A DNA stretch of 64,000 bases from contig CM075188.1 of NCBI GenBank assembly GCA_037577475.1, forward strand, positions 17,008,501 through 17,072,500, given 5' to 3'. The notes under the pieces were generated by a model. It saw nothing but the letters and a program-made list of their open reading frames with translations, was not told where the DNA came from and did no database searches. Positions 22,720-35,400 of this stretch are shown one piece after another. Made by a program: the position numbers and the translations under genes. Source of the stretch: Chaunax sp. Z400. Its lineage: Eukaryota; Chordata; Actinopteri; Lophiiformes; Chaunacidae. Position 1 is the first letter of the stretch; every line of letters begins with the position of its first letter.

Positions 22720-23290
22720 TCTACCCCTTGATCTGGATTCACTCCAAAATTCAAAGTTGTCTTTCTTGTCATACATCCAGTTTCATGGTAATCCATCAAT
22801 GCCCAACCCTTCTACCAAGTTTCACCGCTTTTTTATCTTTTTTATTCTGCTAACAGACAAACTTACAAGCAAACCGAACTGATCACTTTAAACCTCTTTC
22901 ATCAGGATTACACAAAACTACTTGACGCATTTTCATGAGACATGTTGGGAGTGTTGGGCATGTGGCGGACAAGAACCTGCTCAATTTTGGAGCGGATCCG
23001 GATAAAGGAGCGTATTCAGAAATCTTTTGAACATTGCAAAATAGAACTTCTTGGACCGTTTTTGTCAAGGTCACATAAACTGCTTGAGGCATTACAGTGG
23101 AAGAGTGGGCATTGTCCCAAAGGGGGAACCATTGAATTTTGGAGTGGATCATCAAACATGAATATTCATCACTTCCTTTGTGCCTAAAATGGAACCATTT
23201 AATTTTGGAGTAGATCTGGATAAAGAGGTGGATCCATGATTCTTTTATATTTGTTATTGAGGGCAGCCATTTTGATGGTGCACACGTCTT
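22720..23290 (+). repeat. Dispersed fish repeat with internal duplications
   Basis: Contains the pattern of a Gly-rich-sounding but non-coding fish repeat: ACACAAAACTACTTGACGC, then CATGAGACATGTTGGGAG. The motif TTTTGGAG(C/T)(G/A)GATC occurs three times (about 22,986; 23,137; 23,204), two of them followed by GGATAAAG-AG. The repeated motif shows that the unit itself is internally duplicated. A related fragment is at 53,237 in usp13 intron 3. The short open frames over it are accidental. Confidence 0.55.
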
Positions 23291-25750
23291 GTTAGAATTT
23301 GGATTGAGGTTTAATTTAATTAAAAGGGACTGATGTATAGACAGAGATAGGTGCTCTGTTGAGTGCCCTTCTATTTATCAAGTGTTTGCATACTGATGCT
23401 GCTGCTAAACATTATACCTACTAAATCAGTTTGTTGGCATTGTCATTGTGAGCGACACTGAGTAAATGTGCCTCAGTCACACAGAGCCACCAGCATGGTG
23501 GTAGACTCTTAGTCTGGTTTGCTTCTACAGTCTGTTAGAATTGTACACCTACATCTGTTTCAGCCAAGTTTTTGTTTCTGTTGACATCCACTTCAGTCAC
23601 TTACGCTGTTTGTGCTAATGCTGCCAGCTAAGTACACAATGGGCCTTCATGTTGGGCACTTTACTCATGAATATCTCATTTTTTCTTCAGTTCAGAGTCT
23701 AAGATGAGCTTCCGTCCCCTTTTCTTGATTGATGAAAAGACATGGGCTTTTTCTTCATGCCAGTATCACTCAATTTTTACATGACGAACATGTTTTGTCC
23801 TCAGTCCGCTCAGCTGTCTTTCGTGTCAACAGGGAACTGTAGAAACTCTAAACTTGATATCTGTTTAATTGTTATTTCCAAAATCAACTCTAGTTTTCTT
23901 ATGATGTTGTAGGCCTTTGCTTTTTGCATTTGATGATACTGTAGTTGTATTCAAAATGAAAAACCTATTTTTTTAAAGAGACCTTAAATTGCTGGCTTCA
24001 AATATAAACTTCACTTATGTACATTATACTGTTGTGCATGGAGATTGGATGCCTGGAGACACTTTTCTTTTTGTAAATCCTACCGACTACTTAACCTTCT
24101 CAGGTGACCTAGCATCACGCATGCTCCTGAGGGACAGATCAAGGTCGATCGCATGCTAGATCCTCTGCATATATTTTTGAGAATGCTGTTTTCATTTGTA
24201 TGCATGAAATACATGGGTGTGCATTCTTTCTCTCATGCTAATGTAAAAAAAATATATATAAATATCCTGAATTTTCCTTGTAATATTTCTACAATGCACT
24301 TTTAAAATCTGTAACAATGGTAAAAAAGTGATGTATATATTCAATATATATTCTACACAGATGCTTTTTCTTGCATAGACCTAGTAGGGCACAGAGCTCG
24401 AGCAGAGAAACATTGCGAAACTAATTATAGATATATTCTGTAGAAATTTTTTAATCATGATTTCTACCAGATATAAATGTTTTTGAAACACTGTCAATAA
24501 CCCCAGCCTATGAACCAAATGCTTTTTATTGTTGAAAATTGATCATGCTCAACATTTTACCAATAAATTCTTATGCACACATTCATAAAGTTACTGTAAA
24601 TTAATAATAGTTATTTAATGTTATAATATTATACTTACTCAAAAGCACTGGAGCTTCATTAGTGTTGAGTTTATTGCATTTTTTAAATCAAGATCATTTA
24701 AAAAGCAATATTTAAATCAATGGTATATTGATATATTCAGAATTTTACACAGCTTTGCTCATAATGCTTTATAGATGGAGACCCAAGGTGTTAAGATGTG
24801 GATATAAAAATAAGACATTATGAAATAAATAATCATGTTGACCATGAATAAAATCTGAGTATACAGACATACAGTATATATTAAGATGTTAAATCATGTG
24901 TGATATAATCCAAAACTCAGCTTATTATTATGAATCTTCATAATAACAGACTCTGTTGCAGGTCTAATCATAACCTCTTTGCTGGAGGTGAGTAACTTTA
25001 TTTCATTCTAGCCAACTGTCAAAATGAAATATAAATCTGATTGGATGTCTGTCTCAAGGCTACAGCCAATCACATAACTGCTCTGACCTGTTTGCCATGA
25101 CTGGCAGACTCTGTGCATAAAGTAAAGTATTGGGGGGATAAAAAGAAATATTCGAAAAAGGACATTTTGAAATAAGCTGCGAGAGTGCAATTAAAAGGAT
25201 CTGCAGTCAACTCCTGAAGAAGAATTAAAACATTTTATAGTTTTCAGAATATAATGATTTATGTTTATACATGTTTCATGGTTATGTTAATGATTGTCTC
25301 TATTTAATGATTGTATTAGATATTTCACTATATTTTTCCTAGTTTCTGCAGGGTTCACCAAGTTAAATTTAATACCATTTAGAATGCAATTTAATACTGT
25401 TTCGCTATCATACCAGACAAGGTTATGAAGGTTTGATGGAAAACCACTTTGGAACAATATCACCTGGAATTATTTAATTTTTAATATTTAATTTTTCATC
25501 ATAGCAGTAGTGACAATGTTTGCTGTATGTCTTCTGGCACTGAATGAACCTCTTTGACTGTTGCAACAGTCCCACTTCTAGTTTAAACGTGTGTAACATC
25601 TAGTCCACAATCTGATAATATCATTACCACCTACAACAGGCAGTTTTTAAAAATTACTACTTTCATTCCTATGTTCAGTGCTTTTCAAGACTTTTCAAAA
25701 CCTGCAGATACCCTTTATTTATATATTCAATTCTGAACAGTGTGGTTCTC

Positions 25751-26032
25751 CATACATACACATACATACATACATACATATATATACAGTACCAGTCAAA
25801 AATTTGGACACAGTTTCCCATTCCAGTGGATGGGAAACTGTGTCCAAACTATTGACTGGTACTGTATACACATATATAAATATATATACATATATATATA
25901 TAAATATATATGTAGACATAAATGTATATATACATACATATTGTCTACATATATATTTATATATATATATATATATATACACATACATACACACATACAT
26001 ACACACACACACATACATATATATGTGTACAT
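25751..26032. repeat. CATA/TA/CA compound microsatellite
   Basis: Long runs of CATACA, TATATA and ACAC, interrupted by the Tc1-terminus hairpin at 25782-25868. Overlapping frames rich in Tyr-Ile-His-Thr are products of the simple sequence, not genes. Confidence 0.92.
25782..25868. mobile_element. Tc1-type terminus hairpin (minimal MITE)
   Basis: Two 38-39-bp arms (25782-25820 and 25831-25868) are reverse complements with only about two mismatches around a 10-base loop. Each arm starts TATACAGTACCAGTCAA and contains TTTGGACACAG, the terminal sequence of a common Tc1-like family in fish. The element has nothing between its terminal inverted repeats. It is inserted in TA-rich DNA, as expected for a TA-targeting transposon. 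Confidence 0.8.
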
Positions 26033-29000
26033 GAGGCATTCATTATTGCTTTTTTGAGGGTGCTAATAATCTATTGATGTGTTTAGTCTTCTTGCATTAA
26101 ATACAAAGTTCCCCCACTGCATTTAGCAATTATAAAATGTTATTTGCTGCATCATTGGTTGTGGTTCTTATTTACCAGTGCATGTTGTGGACATGTTTTT
26201 CTTAACCCCTTTAACTTGTAACATGTGTACAAAGCAGTTTGTTCTGGTTTATTTATCGATGCATCAGACATGTACGAATAAAATGATATTTTTATGAATG
26301 AACTTTGAAATTATATACTTTATATACAGTTATTCATTTATTGAAACACCTACTATGATGCATATTACTCTCTCTATATAATCACAAGTAAGGCATTTGC
26401 ACATTTGAAACATGCAATATGAAAGTAATCTTTTAAAATAAACTGTTATATATTCTATGCTTTTGTGTCTTAATTTTTCTAAAAGAAAATTCACATACGG
26501 TCCACAGATTCCTGATCATTCTTAAAGAGGCAGAGTCTCAACAAAGGTGTAGTTTATTAAATTATTCAAACCTCTTAAGTAAACAGTGCCATTGAGTATA
26601 CTTTCATTAATCTATTCACATACAACTAAGCCATATTTGGATAAATGCATACATTACAAAAGTCAACGTAACATAATCCCTTTAGGAAAACTAAGTAATG
26701 AAAACTACAGAACTGGCACAAACTTGTTTGCAAAAAAATGCAACAGAGTAAAAACAGATGAAGAACCTTTTCAACTTTTGCTTGAATGAAAAAAAGAGAA
26801 TTAAACTCAGAAACGTACAATAGTACAATCCAAATGACTAAATGTCAACCTCTAGTGCACATGCTTACAGTGAAAAGGGTTTATGTGACATACTGAACCA
26901 TTATGCTTCAACAACATAGAGAAAAGGATTGAAAGAGAGCAAGCTAGAGGGGAAAGCTGAAACATCAAGAGAAAAACACAAAGACGATAAAATGGCCTGG
27001 ATGATGTGGGGGAACAAAAGGTGCAGAGAAACAAAATGAATTGCACAGAATATCTGAAGACATTAATGACTAAACCTTATTAAGCAAGATGAAAAGTTGA
27101 TCCACCATACACCGATGAACACCGATGATACATCGACTTTAGACAAGGGATACATTTTTTGTCAGAAGAACAAGAAAAGCAGGAACACAATACTTGCATA
27201 GAAAGAGCTTTCACAATTCCCAACTGCATAGACAATGAAGAGTGCAGTAGTTTATGGAGTAGTATCTGATGAGGATGAGGGGTTGAGATATCATAAAACC
27301 CAGTGATGTTTTAGGCACAGTGTGGTCAAAGGGGAGCATCGCTGAGTTATTCTGTAAGATGGATATTCGTCTGAAAGCCTCCATAAAGACATTAACCCTC
27401 AGGGAAAGACACTCCTATGACTTTATTGAAGGGCATTACTTGTTGCTGAAAGACTTTTAAGGACAATCATATTACGTCACCATCTCCCACAGTGTTTCAT
27501 GCTAATAGATAAGCAGTGAAGTCTCTTATTTTTCTTTCAACCCTCTTAACGAGTGTCCATTTAATGTCAGAAAGGATTGCATGGCATTGAATTTGCAGAA
27601 TACGGTTAAACTTGTAGTTTGTTTTCAGCAGATCTCCCCTTTAAAATATGCACCTAAAAGTGCAACATTTAGTGACAGTTCCACTGCATGTCAGAGGTGT
27701 TTGTACCACTGAAATAACAACACTATACAATTACAGTACACCGAGTCCAGTTCTATGTTGCTTACACGTTTTCAAATAGAGTATCTGGACCATTATACTG
27801 AGATGTCGTTACAGTCAGAGCAGTAAATTCACAAATACATTCAAAAAGCACATCTACATTAAATCGGTCCGGCACATTCTGAACATACTGAGATTAATGA
27901 GGAGAGTACAGGGGGTGGTGGGTAATCCAGCACGATGCTATAGTGACTAAAGAGCAAAGGACCTGTTTCTATGTTCACTGAGGTTTCTGAGAATTAAAGT
28001 TAAATAGGAGGTTTTGGTTGCGCTGAGCACCATGAAGTTATACATTCAGGACTAGTATGTCTGTTAGTACAAGAATGCACATTTTAGAGCAAATAAAGCT
28101 CATTGTACAGCTTACTTTATACAGAAGGTTCAGCGGTGAATTTGGTGTATATATTGCTTTCGATGTGATGCATAACTGATATACTGACTGTATACTAACT
28201 GTACAGTAAATTTGTAAACGAGTAAAATGTGGCAAAAGTCACAAAAACTAACAGTTGGATCAGAGTCTGAAATGTCAATGTAATACTGGCACCAGACTTG
28301 ACATGCTACTATGCCTAATATGAGTTTTTTTTTTGTAATTTGTAACTTTACTGCAGCATCGAGGACTTCTATGTACACTTATTTTAAATTAAGCACATCT
28401 TTGCACATATTGGGCATCAATTATATGTTAATACTCTCATCTCCTCATTGACTAATGGCCACTTCAAGGACTTAGCAGATCAGCAGTGTTGATGTTGAAA
28501 TTTAAAATATCACATTCAATTGTTTACAGCTGGTGAATTAAAAGTCCACTTGAACTGCATCAGGTGCAAAATATGACCTTGTTTTAGTTAAAAGTGCTTT
28601 CAGGCAAAGAAAAAACTGGTATCTTGAGAACTCAGCCGGTGTGCCTCAGAATGGTTCTCATTAAAAGGAGGCATCTGTGGATAAAACTGAGGAACCACTG
28701 TATAAGTATAAGTTAACACATATTCATCACCGCACAGGTGCTCTGTTTCAGTCTGAAACTTGAATACAGTATGTTGGTAATTTCTCTCACTATACAACCC
28801 AAATCATCTAATTCTTGGTGTCCTTTTCTGGGTATGAAAAATAGTCTTTTCAGTGTAAAATGCAAAGCCACCAGCAGCACGGTAATCTCGTGTGTTGTTG
28901 CACTTTCTAAGTAGCTCAGGGCTGGCAGTGACGTACTCCCATTTAAATACAAATTTATAAAATGTACCACTTTGAAAATCCTGGCACAGTGGCTGAAGGC

Positions 29001-29319
29001 ATAGAGAAGGAACAACGAGATTTGATATGTGACATTATTTTGTCTACAGAGCCCTCCAGAAGTAGAAATTGCACACATCCCGCTGTATCCCCACTGTCAA
29101 GAAAATGTCATTTCTTAAACATAAAACACTGACATCTACATTCAAAGCACAATGTAACACAAATACACATTTTTCTGACCAATGTTCCTATAGTTGCTCA
29201 TTAAATGACATCACAGTGAGGCAGGCAGCAGGTCAGAGGTTATTTCCATCGTTTCTCCTGTGGCTGTAATTTAAGTTGTCTGCCAGTTTCCGGGGTGAAC
29301 GACAGCGGTTCTTGATAAG

Positions 29320-29360
29320 GTTGCAGGGTGGAGGGTGGAGGGCGGAGGGTGGAAGGTGCG
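29320..29360. repeat. GGTGGAGG minisatellite-like run
   Basis: A purine-rich run of imperfect GGGTGGAGGGT/C repeats just downstream of the usp13 stop codon. It is short, and no function can be assigned. Confidence 0.5.
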
Positions 29361-29371
29361 GTAACTTTAGT

Positions 29372-29468
29372 TTAACTGCTAGACAGTCGATGGTAAAAGT
29401 AGACGTAGCCCAAGTCTTTTGGAGGCCTTTCTGACAAACACACCTTGTGGTCGTTGTAGATTACCCAC
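29372..29468 (-). CDS. usp13: usp13 exon 21 (terminal)
   Basis: Residues 828-858 and stop TAA (29374-29372). Contains WVIYNDHKV, whose Asn/Asp belongs to the USP active-site His box, and DLGYVYFY, the closing strand of the fold. Confidence 0.95.
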
Positions 29469-32400
29469 CTACAGGAAGAAAGAACATTTGTGGAAAACAC
29501 TCACTTTTATTGCTCTATGAAATGCTTTCAAACTGTCGCTATCTTCAAAAGTGACTGTTTTGAGGACAGAAAAGAGGAGTCCATATTTTTTTTTCATACA
29601 GTCTAGAAAAATAGATCATTTTTAATCATTTATTTTAAAAGGTCAGGTGAAAAAGGCTTGATAACTTAAGTACTAATAATAATTTCATTTTTCTTTCAAA
29701 CATCTATTTCATGAGACGATTCTTATGAAAATACTACACACATTAACAACAACATGCTATGAACCACAATTGACTTAATCAACATGAAGTTATGAATCTA
29801 TGTGCAACCCACCTTCCCTCCTTTTTGATGTGACAAACATAATGTCCGGACATTGTGGAAGCTCCCATGTGGCTGATGAAAGCAAAGAGCTCATAACCTG
29901 AGGACAAGAAGCATCAAGTCACATATAGAATAGGTGATAAAATAATACAGCAGAGTTTCACAAGTAATAAATGTCAGATATACAGAATGCATACACCTGT
30001 TTAAATCGACATCTTCAGTAGTAGGACATGTAATGCATTTGAGCATTTGGCGAAAAGGACTCTTTAAGCCTCCACACAGGTGTAGGCTTTTGGATTAAAT
30101 TGCAGTTGCTGATGGCAAGAGCACACAGTTTATCATAATGACAAGTAAACAGGGTTGTCTTGTGGCAAGGACACAGATTATGCTTCTGAATTTAAAATTA
30201 TAAAAAGCCAGGATGTCTCCATTGCTAATGGGATTTTATGATTTTTCACTCCCAATATTGACTGGTTGTTGTTTAAACACCATTCATATGCAAGTATGTA
30301 GGTGTGCTATTATATTGTTCACATTACATGTGAGGAGTATTAAGCTCTAAATCATGTTTGTGAAGCCACTGTGCATAAAGTTGGTCTGGCAGAGCAGGTC
30401 AGTGCCCAGCAGCACCAGAGTACACTGTGTATCAGCATCAGACATAAATTGGAGCTAAGGGTAACCCTAGCCTGTGAGCGTTCATAACATGCAGGTGAAA
30501 TTAAAAATCAGGAGGCAGAGAGTGTCCATGAAAACCCCATGTTGTTTTATTGGAAATGCAGGACTTTGTCTTGTAAAATACGATGCTAATCCGCTGATGT
30601 CATTATGGTCCCATTATCAAGCTGACTCTAAATTGTGTAAATGTGACTTGTGATTCCACTGATTCTCAAAATAGACTTATAAAAAAATCAACGTCTGATT
30701 ATTTCATTACATAGTATGAATAGCTAATAAAATCGAGAGAGAAACATCAGCTACAATCTGTGAAATTAAAGACACTCACGTCCAGGTCCGTCTTTAATCC
30801 GTGGGCCCGTCGTGTCTCTGTCTGGGGACAGCGTGGAGTCGCTGTGTGAGTTTGTGTTGGGGAAAGTGTTGTCGGGCTCTGTGTCAGCCATGTCTGAAAC
30901 GGCATCACTCTCCTCCTCCTCCGGGTGGGTGAAGATCCAGTCGAGTGCTCGCTCGAGGTTATTGTTCTGAAAGAATGTTTTAACTTAGGTTCACTGATTT
31001 TAATATGTGACATTTTTAAACTTTTAGATATGTTAGTAGTGCAAATGTAAATAGATAATCTACACCTTTTTTTATTGTTGTAATCATAAATCAGGTTATA
31101 GCTGATTCAGAAAAATGTTTAGAGCGTGTACTAAGGGAGGAGAACACAAAACTTTCTCTCCATCTTTGCTTCGCTGTATGTTCTGTGCCAAATGTCCCCT
31201 GAGGAGGTTTGCTTTCAATCCAAAATAGAGGTGTGATTCCTGGAGAATATGCATCTTGGTTTTTGCGAGTGAAGGCACCTGCTTTTTCTGTCCCTCCCAG
31301 GTCAGTGAGGTTGGAAAAAAAAAGCTCCTGCTAATATTGGCCTAATAATAAATCAGTCATAAGACTTCACTTTGCTTCCTAACCCCATCCTCCCGTGAGG
31401 AATATATGTTAATTTTTCTTCACTTCAATCTGGTGGCAAAGAGCATCGTAAACAAGAAAGCTTGGTATCTATTTCTGTGTCTTAATAACAGTCTGCTGTG
31501 CTATTTTTGCTGACGGGGGCAGTTTGAAACATGAAACGTGAGAATCAGGCACCATTTCAAAACAAGGGTGCTAATACATTTGCTGCAGCTGCATTCCCAG
31601 AGAATCACTTTAAAAAAAAATCAATAATATTGTACAGTGCATATGATGCAGATGTGATGAGAAAAAAGATTTGCATGTTACTGAGGCAGATCCTTTTCCT
31701 AAACCTGAGAGGCTGCATTAGCAGCAGTGTCTACTATTTGTAAACACCTTGTAGAGCAGACATCTTTAATCACTCCGACATGTATGACCTATTAAATTTG
31801 CAGTTTGGGAAGCAAACTGGGCCAGTCAAGCCTATTCATTACTAACAAAGCTGGGTTTTCATCATCTCACCCTTTCCTTAGCTTTTCAAACCAACTCACT
31901 TCATGCCAATCTCCTGATTTGTCATGAACTGGTGAGACTTTTCTTTCCTTTGTTCATCCAGTCATTGTGATCATCACATCAGAGGCCCTTCCTTTTCTGG
32001 TCATTCAAAACAAACTACCATAATCTCAAAAGCAATACATCAGTTTCTGTGCAGCAGAATCTTTAAGTCACAGGAGCAGGAGAAGATGTACTAGACCCGA
32101 CATGTTTGCAGCAGCAAATATACAAATAAAAATTGATAAGAAATACACAGACATCTCTTCATATGAAATACTGAGGATTAAGACTCATCTGAACTATCAG
32201 CTGGAAGAAACACATAAGTAGATGAAAAATGATATCTGTAAAAAAAAGTCTAGCTAATGGAATAAAATAAAGTTATTTATTACTAAACATGAACAGAGTG
32301 GGCAGAGGACTGACCGTGGCTTTGAGTGCGTTGATGCTGTGAGTGCGGGGGAAGCCCATTGAAGTGAGGATGGCGATGCTTTCCTCAGGGGGTGAGTTGT

Positions 32401-35400
32401 CAAGCGGGGTGGCACCCATGTGGCTGTCACTGGTGGATGGACCGAGATCTATCATGGAGTGCAGAGTGAGAGGTTCTGCAAAGTCTGCAAGAGTAAGAAA
32501 GAGAGAATAATCAAGAGATGCTGTCTCTCTATATTTATCTTTAACCTAATCAATGAATACATTTCGGTTATGTTAAAATTTGAACACAGAGCACTGGTAC
32601 AATATACTGCTTAATCAAAATTTTGCCACCATGATTTTCATTTTTAACTGTATGTCGGCTCCAAATATGTTTTTTCGTCTCCTTGATTAATGATAATCTT
32701 TATCTGCCCTGAAAAATTGCACAACAGGATTGTACAATAGTAATAAAAAGTAAGTATTAGTACCAGTAAATACTAACTTATTTATTTTATAATTAACTTT
32801 CATTCTATTACTGATTTTGTTTTGTTTCCATGGAAACATGTTCTAGGTGACTCTGAAGGTTCATCATCCCCTGCATAGCATATAACCAAAACATGACACA
32901 GGACTCTAGGCTCACCAAAGGAATGAAGGATATGTCACATACTGATGACTTTGTTGAAACATTTCTGCAATTTGTTCATTGTCAAGTTCATAAATTAAAA
33001 TCTCTGGCTAAGTATGATTCTAGGAAACATTTTCAAAGAAGAAATGAACTGAACTCAGATTTTACTGCTGTTCAGAGGAATGCATGCTGGAGGAATATGT
33101 CATGAATTTAAATCAATTCAAAAAAAACATCCTTGTGGGGTTGGGGTTTTGGTTATGTGCTCGGTATCAGGGGAGAGAGGGTGTAGATGTGGCTCAGGTA
33201 AGCGGGGTTAGAGAGCTGGGGATGTGATGATGACAGGTGTTTGGTGCTGGACTGATTGGTCTCTCTGTTTAGTAGCATGTGGGACCGGAGGGGCCTGACA
33301 TGCACACAGAGTGCTGCACTGTGCATGCAAAGCTTGGCGTACGTTAGTGAAGCAGAAAAGCTGGATGCTTGTGTTTGAGTTTGTTATTTGTTAAATAAAG
33401 ACAGTTATCAAGAACCATCCGTGTTTCACTGAGAGAGCCCTCTGTGGTAGCAGAGAGAACTGTTACAATCCTCAGCTAAGAACACAACTGAAGAATGAGG
33501 TCTCCCTTATTTCCAAGTGAAATGCAATGCTTTGTGCACTTTGAATAAATTGAAACTGAAGGGAAGTGACCCTCAACCCAGGAACAAGGACACTCCTGGT
33601 GTAATTGCTCTACTACTGGTTTTAAACTGAGCTTTCAATAGCTTACTTGCCATTATATCCCACTGCAGCCTCGTTGGCTCGTGTCCTTTAGATTGTTAGA
33701 TTGTTTTTATGCAACATGAGGAAAGCTGTCTGAAATTGTTGCCTTGTTCAAGACCTATCATTTTTTTTTAGCTTTTACTAACTTCACTTCAAATAATAAA
33801 TAAGCACAATAACTGAGTTGCCTTGCCTGCACAGTGCTTTGGAAATACATTAGTTTGCTTCTGTAGAAACAGCACTCATTAAAGAAATGATCACTTCCAA
33901 TAATAATAAGAAGTAAAATGTTTATTTGTGGAAATAAATAAGTGAAGTGAAGATGTAGTAAGTTGTAAAGGTCACCTTAAGAAGAGCGCATTCTGTGATA
34001 GAGAAGGGTTCTGTTTTTTTTACTTGCCATATTTATTGGGGCACGGTTGCACATGGACTTGAATTGCTTATGTTTGTTAAGTATATATTTGTTTATTTAT
34101 TTTTCCTCACCTGATGTATTATCAGGGGAAGTGACATGAGGGTGCGGGCAGTGACGGCAGTCGGGGAGGTCGGCGGTACATGGAGCTCCAGATCCTTTTT
34201 TGCCAAAGGATTTAACAGCAGATTGTGGATTATTCTTTGGGGAACTCTTGTGGATTACAGGACCTATTTTTGCCAACGGCACATTTGGTGAGATTGCGTT
34301 GCTTTGTATGGTTTTACTACGGAGTCTCAACACGCTTCATCCTGCCTCGCCAAAAGGAGTTTTTGTTGCTTCCTTTTCTTCGGTTGCTTACCTGTGGGCC
34401 GGTAGGAGTATTGGACTAAGATAAGCAACTTTTTGAGAACCTTGGGGACTTTGGGTTCGGGGATTATTGTTGTAAATAAATGTTTAATTTGCCTGAAGGT
34501 CACCTGTTATCACTGCCCGTCATTGGGCGAGAATTTATTTGATTTATTGAATATAAGATGATTTAAGCAACAAGTTGACTCTCTTTTGTTAATTTAAAAT
34601 CTTGATACATATTTTGATGTTGTAAAGAGTGAGATTTTCTGGTCAATCTTGGAGAAAATACAGCTGATTATTCGGTTTCCTTTGCAACTAATTACCACAG
34701 GTCAGATCCGCCCGTATACTGTTTAGCAGCGTATGTACCTTTTTACCTTGTATGTTTTTTCATAAGGTGAATTGTTACAAAGTCAGTAATGAAACCAAAT
34801 GTGGGCAGAAGTAGTAACTTTTGTGCAGCAGGCAGGGACAGACTGCTTCACTGATGTTATTGAGCCTGAATGCAGCCAAGGTAGAGGGCTGCTCTAATCT
34901 TCCTCCATTGTAGAGGCTCTTTACAGCCAACCAGGGAAATAAAGGTGACACAAGACAATGCCTCAAGGGAACATCTTTTCTGCTGTAGGCTGTACAAGAG
35001 ACAAAGCCAGCTCTGACAAAGTTTCTGGAGATGATCTCATACACAGACGGGCAGAGATAAACACCTGCAGCACACAAAGGGATGCAAAGTCAGACGCTCA
35101 ACTCAGATTTCTCTCTGTGGAAGAGGTGGAGATGGGATGCGTCTCTCACATTGATTACCTTTGTGTTTAAAAGGTCCCATAGAAATAAACTTGCCCTGGC
35201 TTTGTACACTTGCTACAGAAATGTTTTTGGCAGATTTGCACAGGAATAGTCTTTTCAGCTAAAAAAAAGCACAACAAGGATAACACGTGAGCTGACTGGC
35301 TTGTTGAAAAACATCATGTGACTGTGTGAGGTCTGAAGCTCTGTTTGTTTTCCTCCTTCATTGCCTTGAACCCATATCTCATGGTCGCCTCTTGAAGTTA

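Larger units (their letters stand above)
19623..29371. other. Intergenic interval between convergent pex5l and usp13
   Basis: About 9.7 kb with no further coding exon recognised. It must contain both 3' UTRs. Several AATAAA hexamers exist on each strand (for example plus strand near 24,562; minus strand near 27,427), but none can be chosen without transcript data. Repeats inside are listed separately. The AT-rich part at 24,200-26,500 is low in complexity. Confidence 0.75.

Noticed and set aside
25678..26057. Tyr/Ile/His/Thr-rich frames on both strands (also 37134-37448)
   Set aside because: Produced by TA/CA and (TA)n microsatellites.
34097..34424. Overlapping 64-78-codon frames in usp13 intron 17
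   Set aside because: They overlap on both strands with no recognisable domains or splice signals and lie in a probable transposon remnant.
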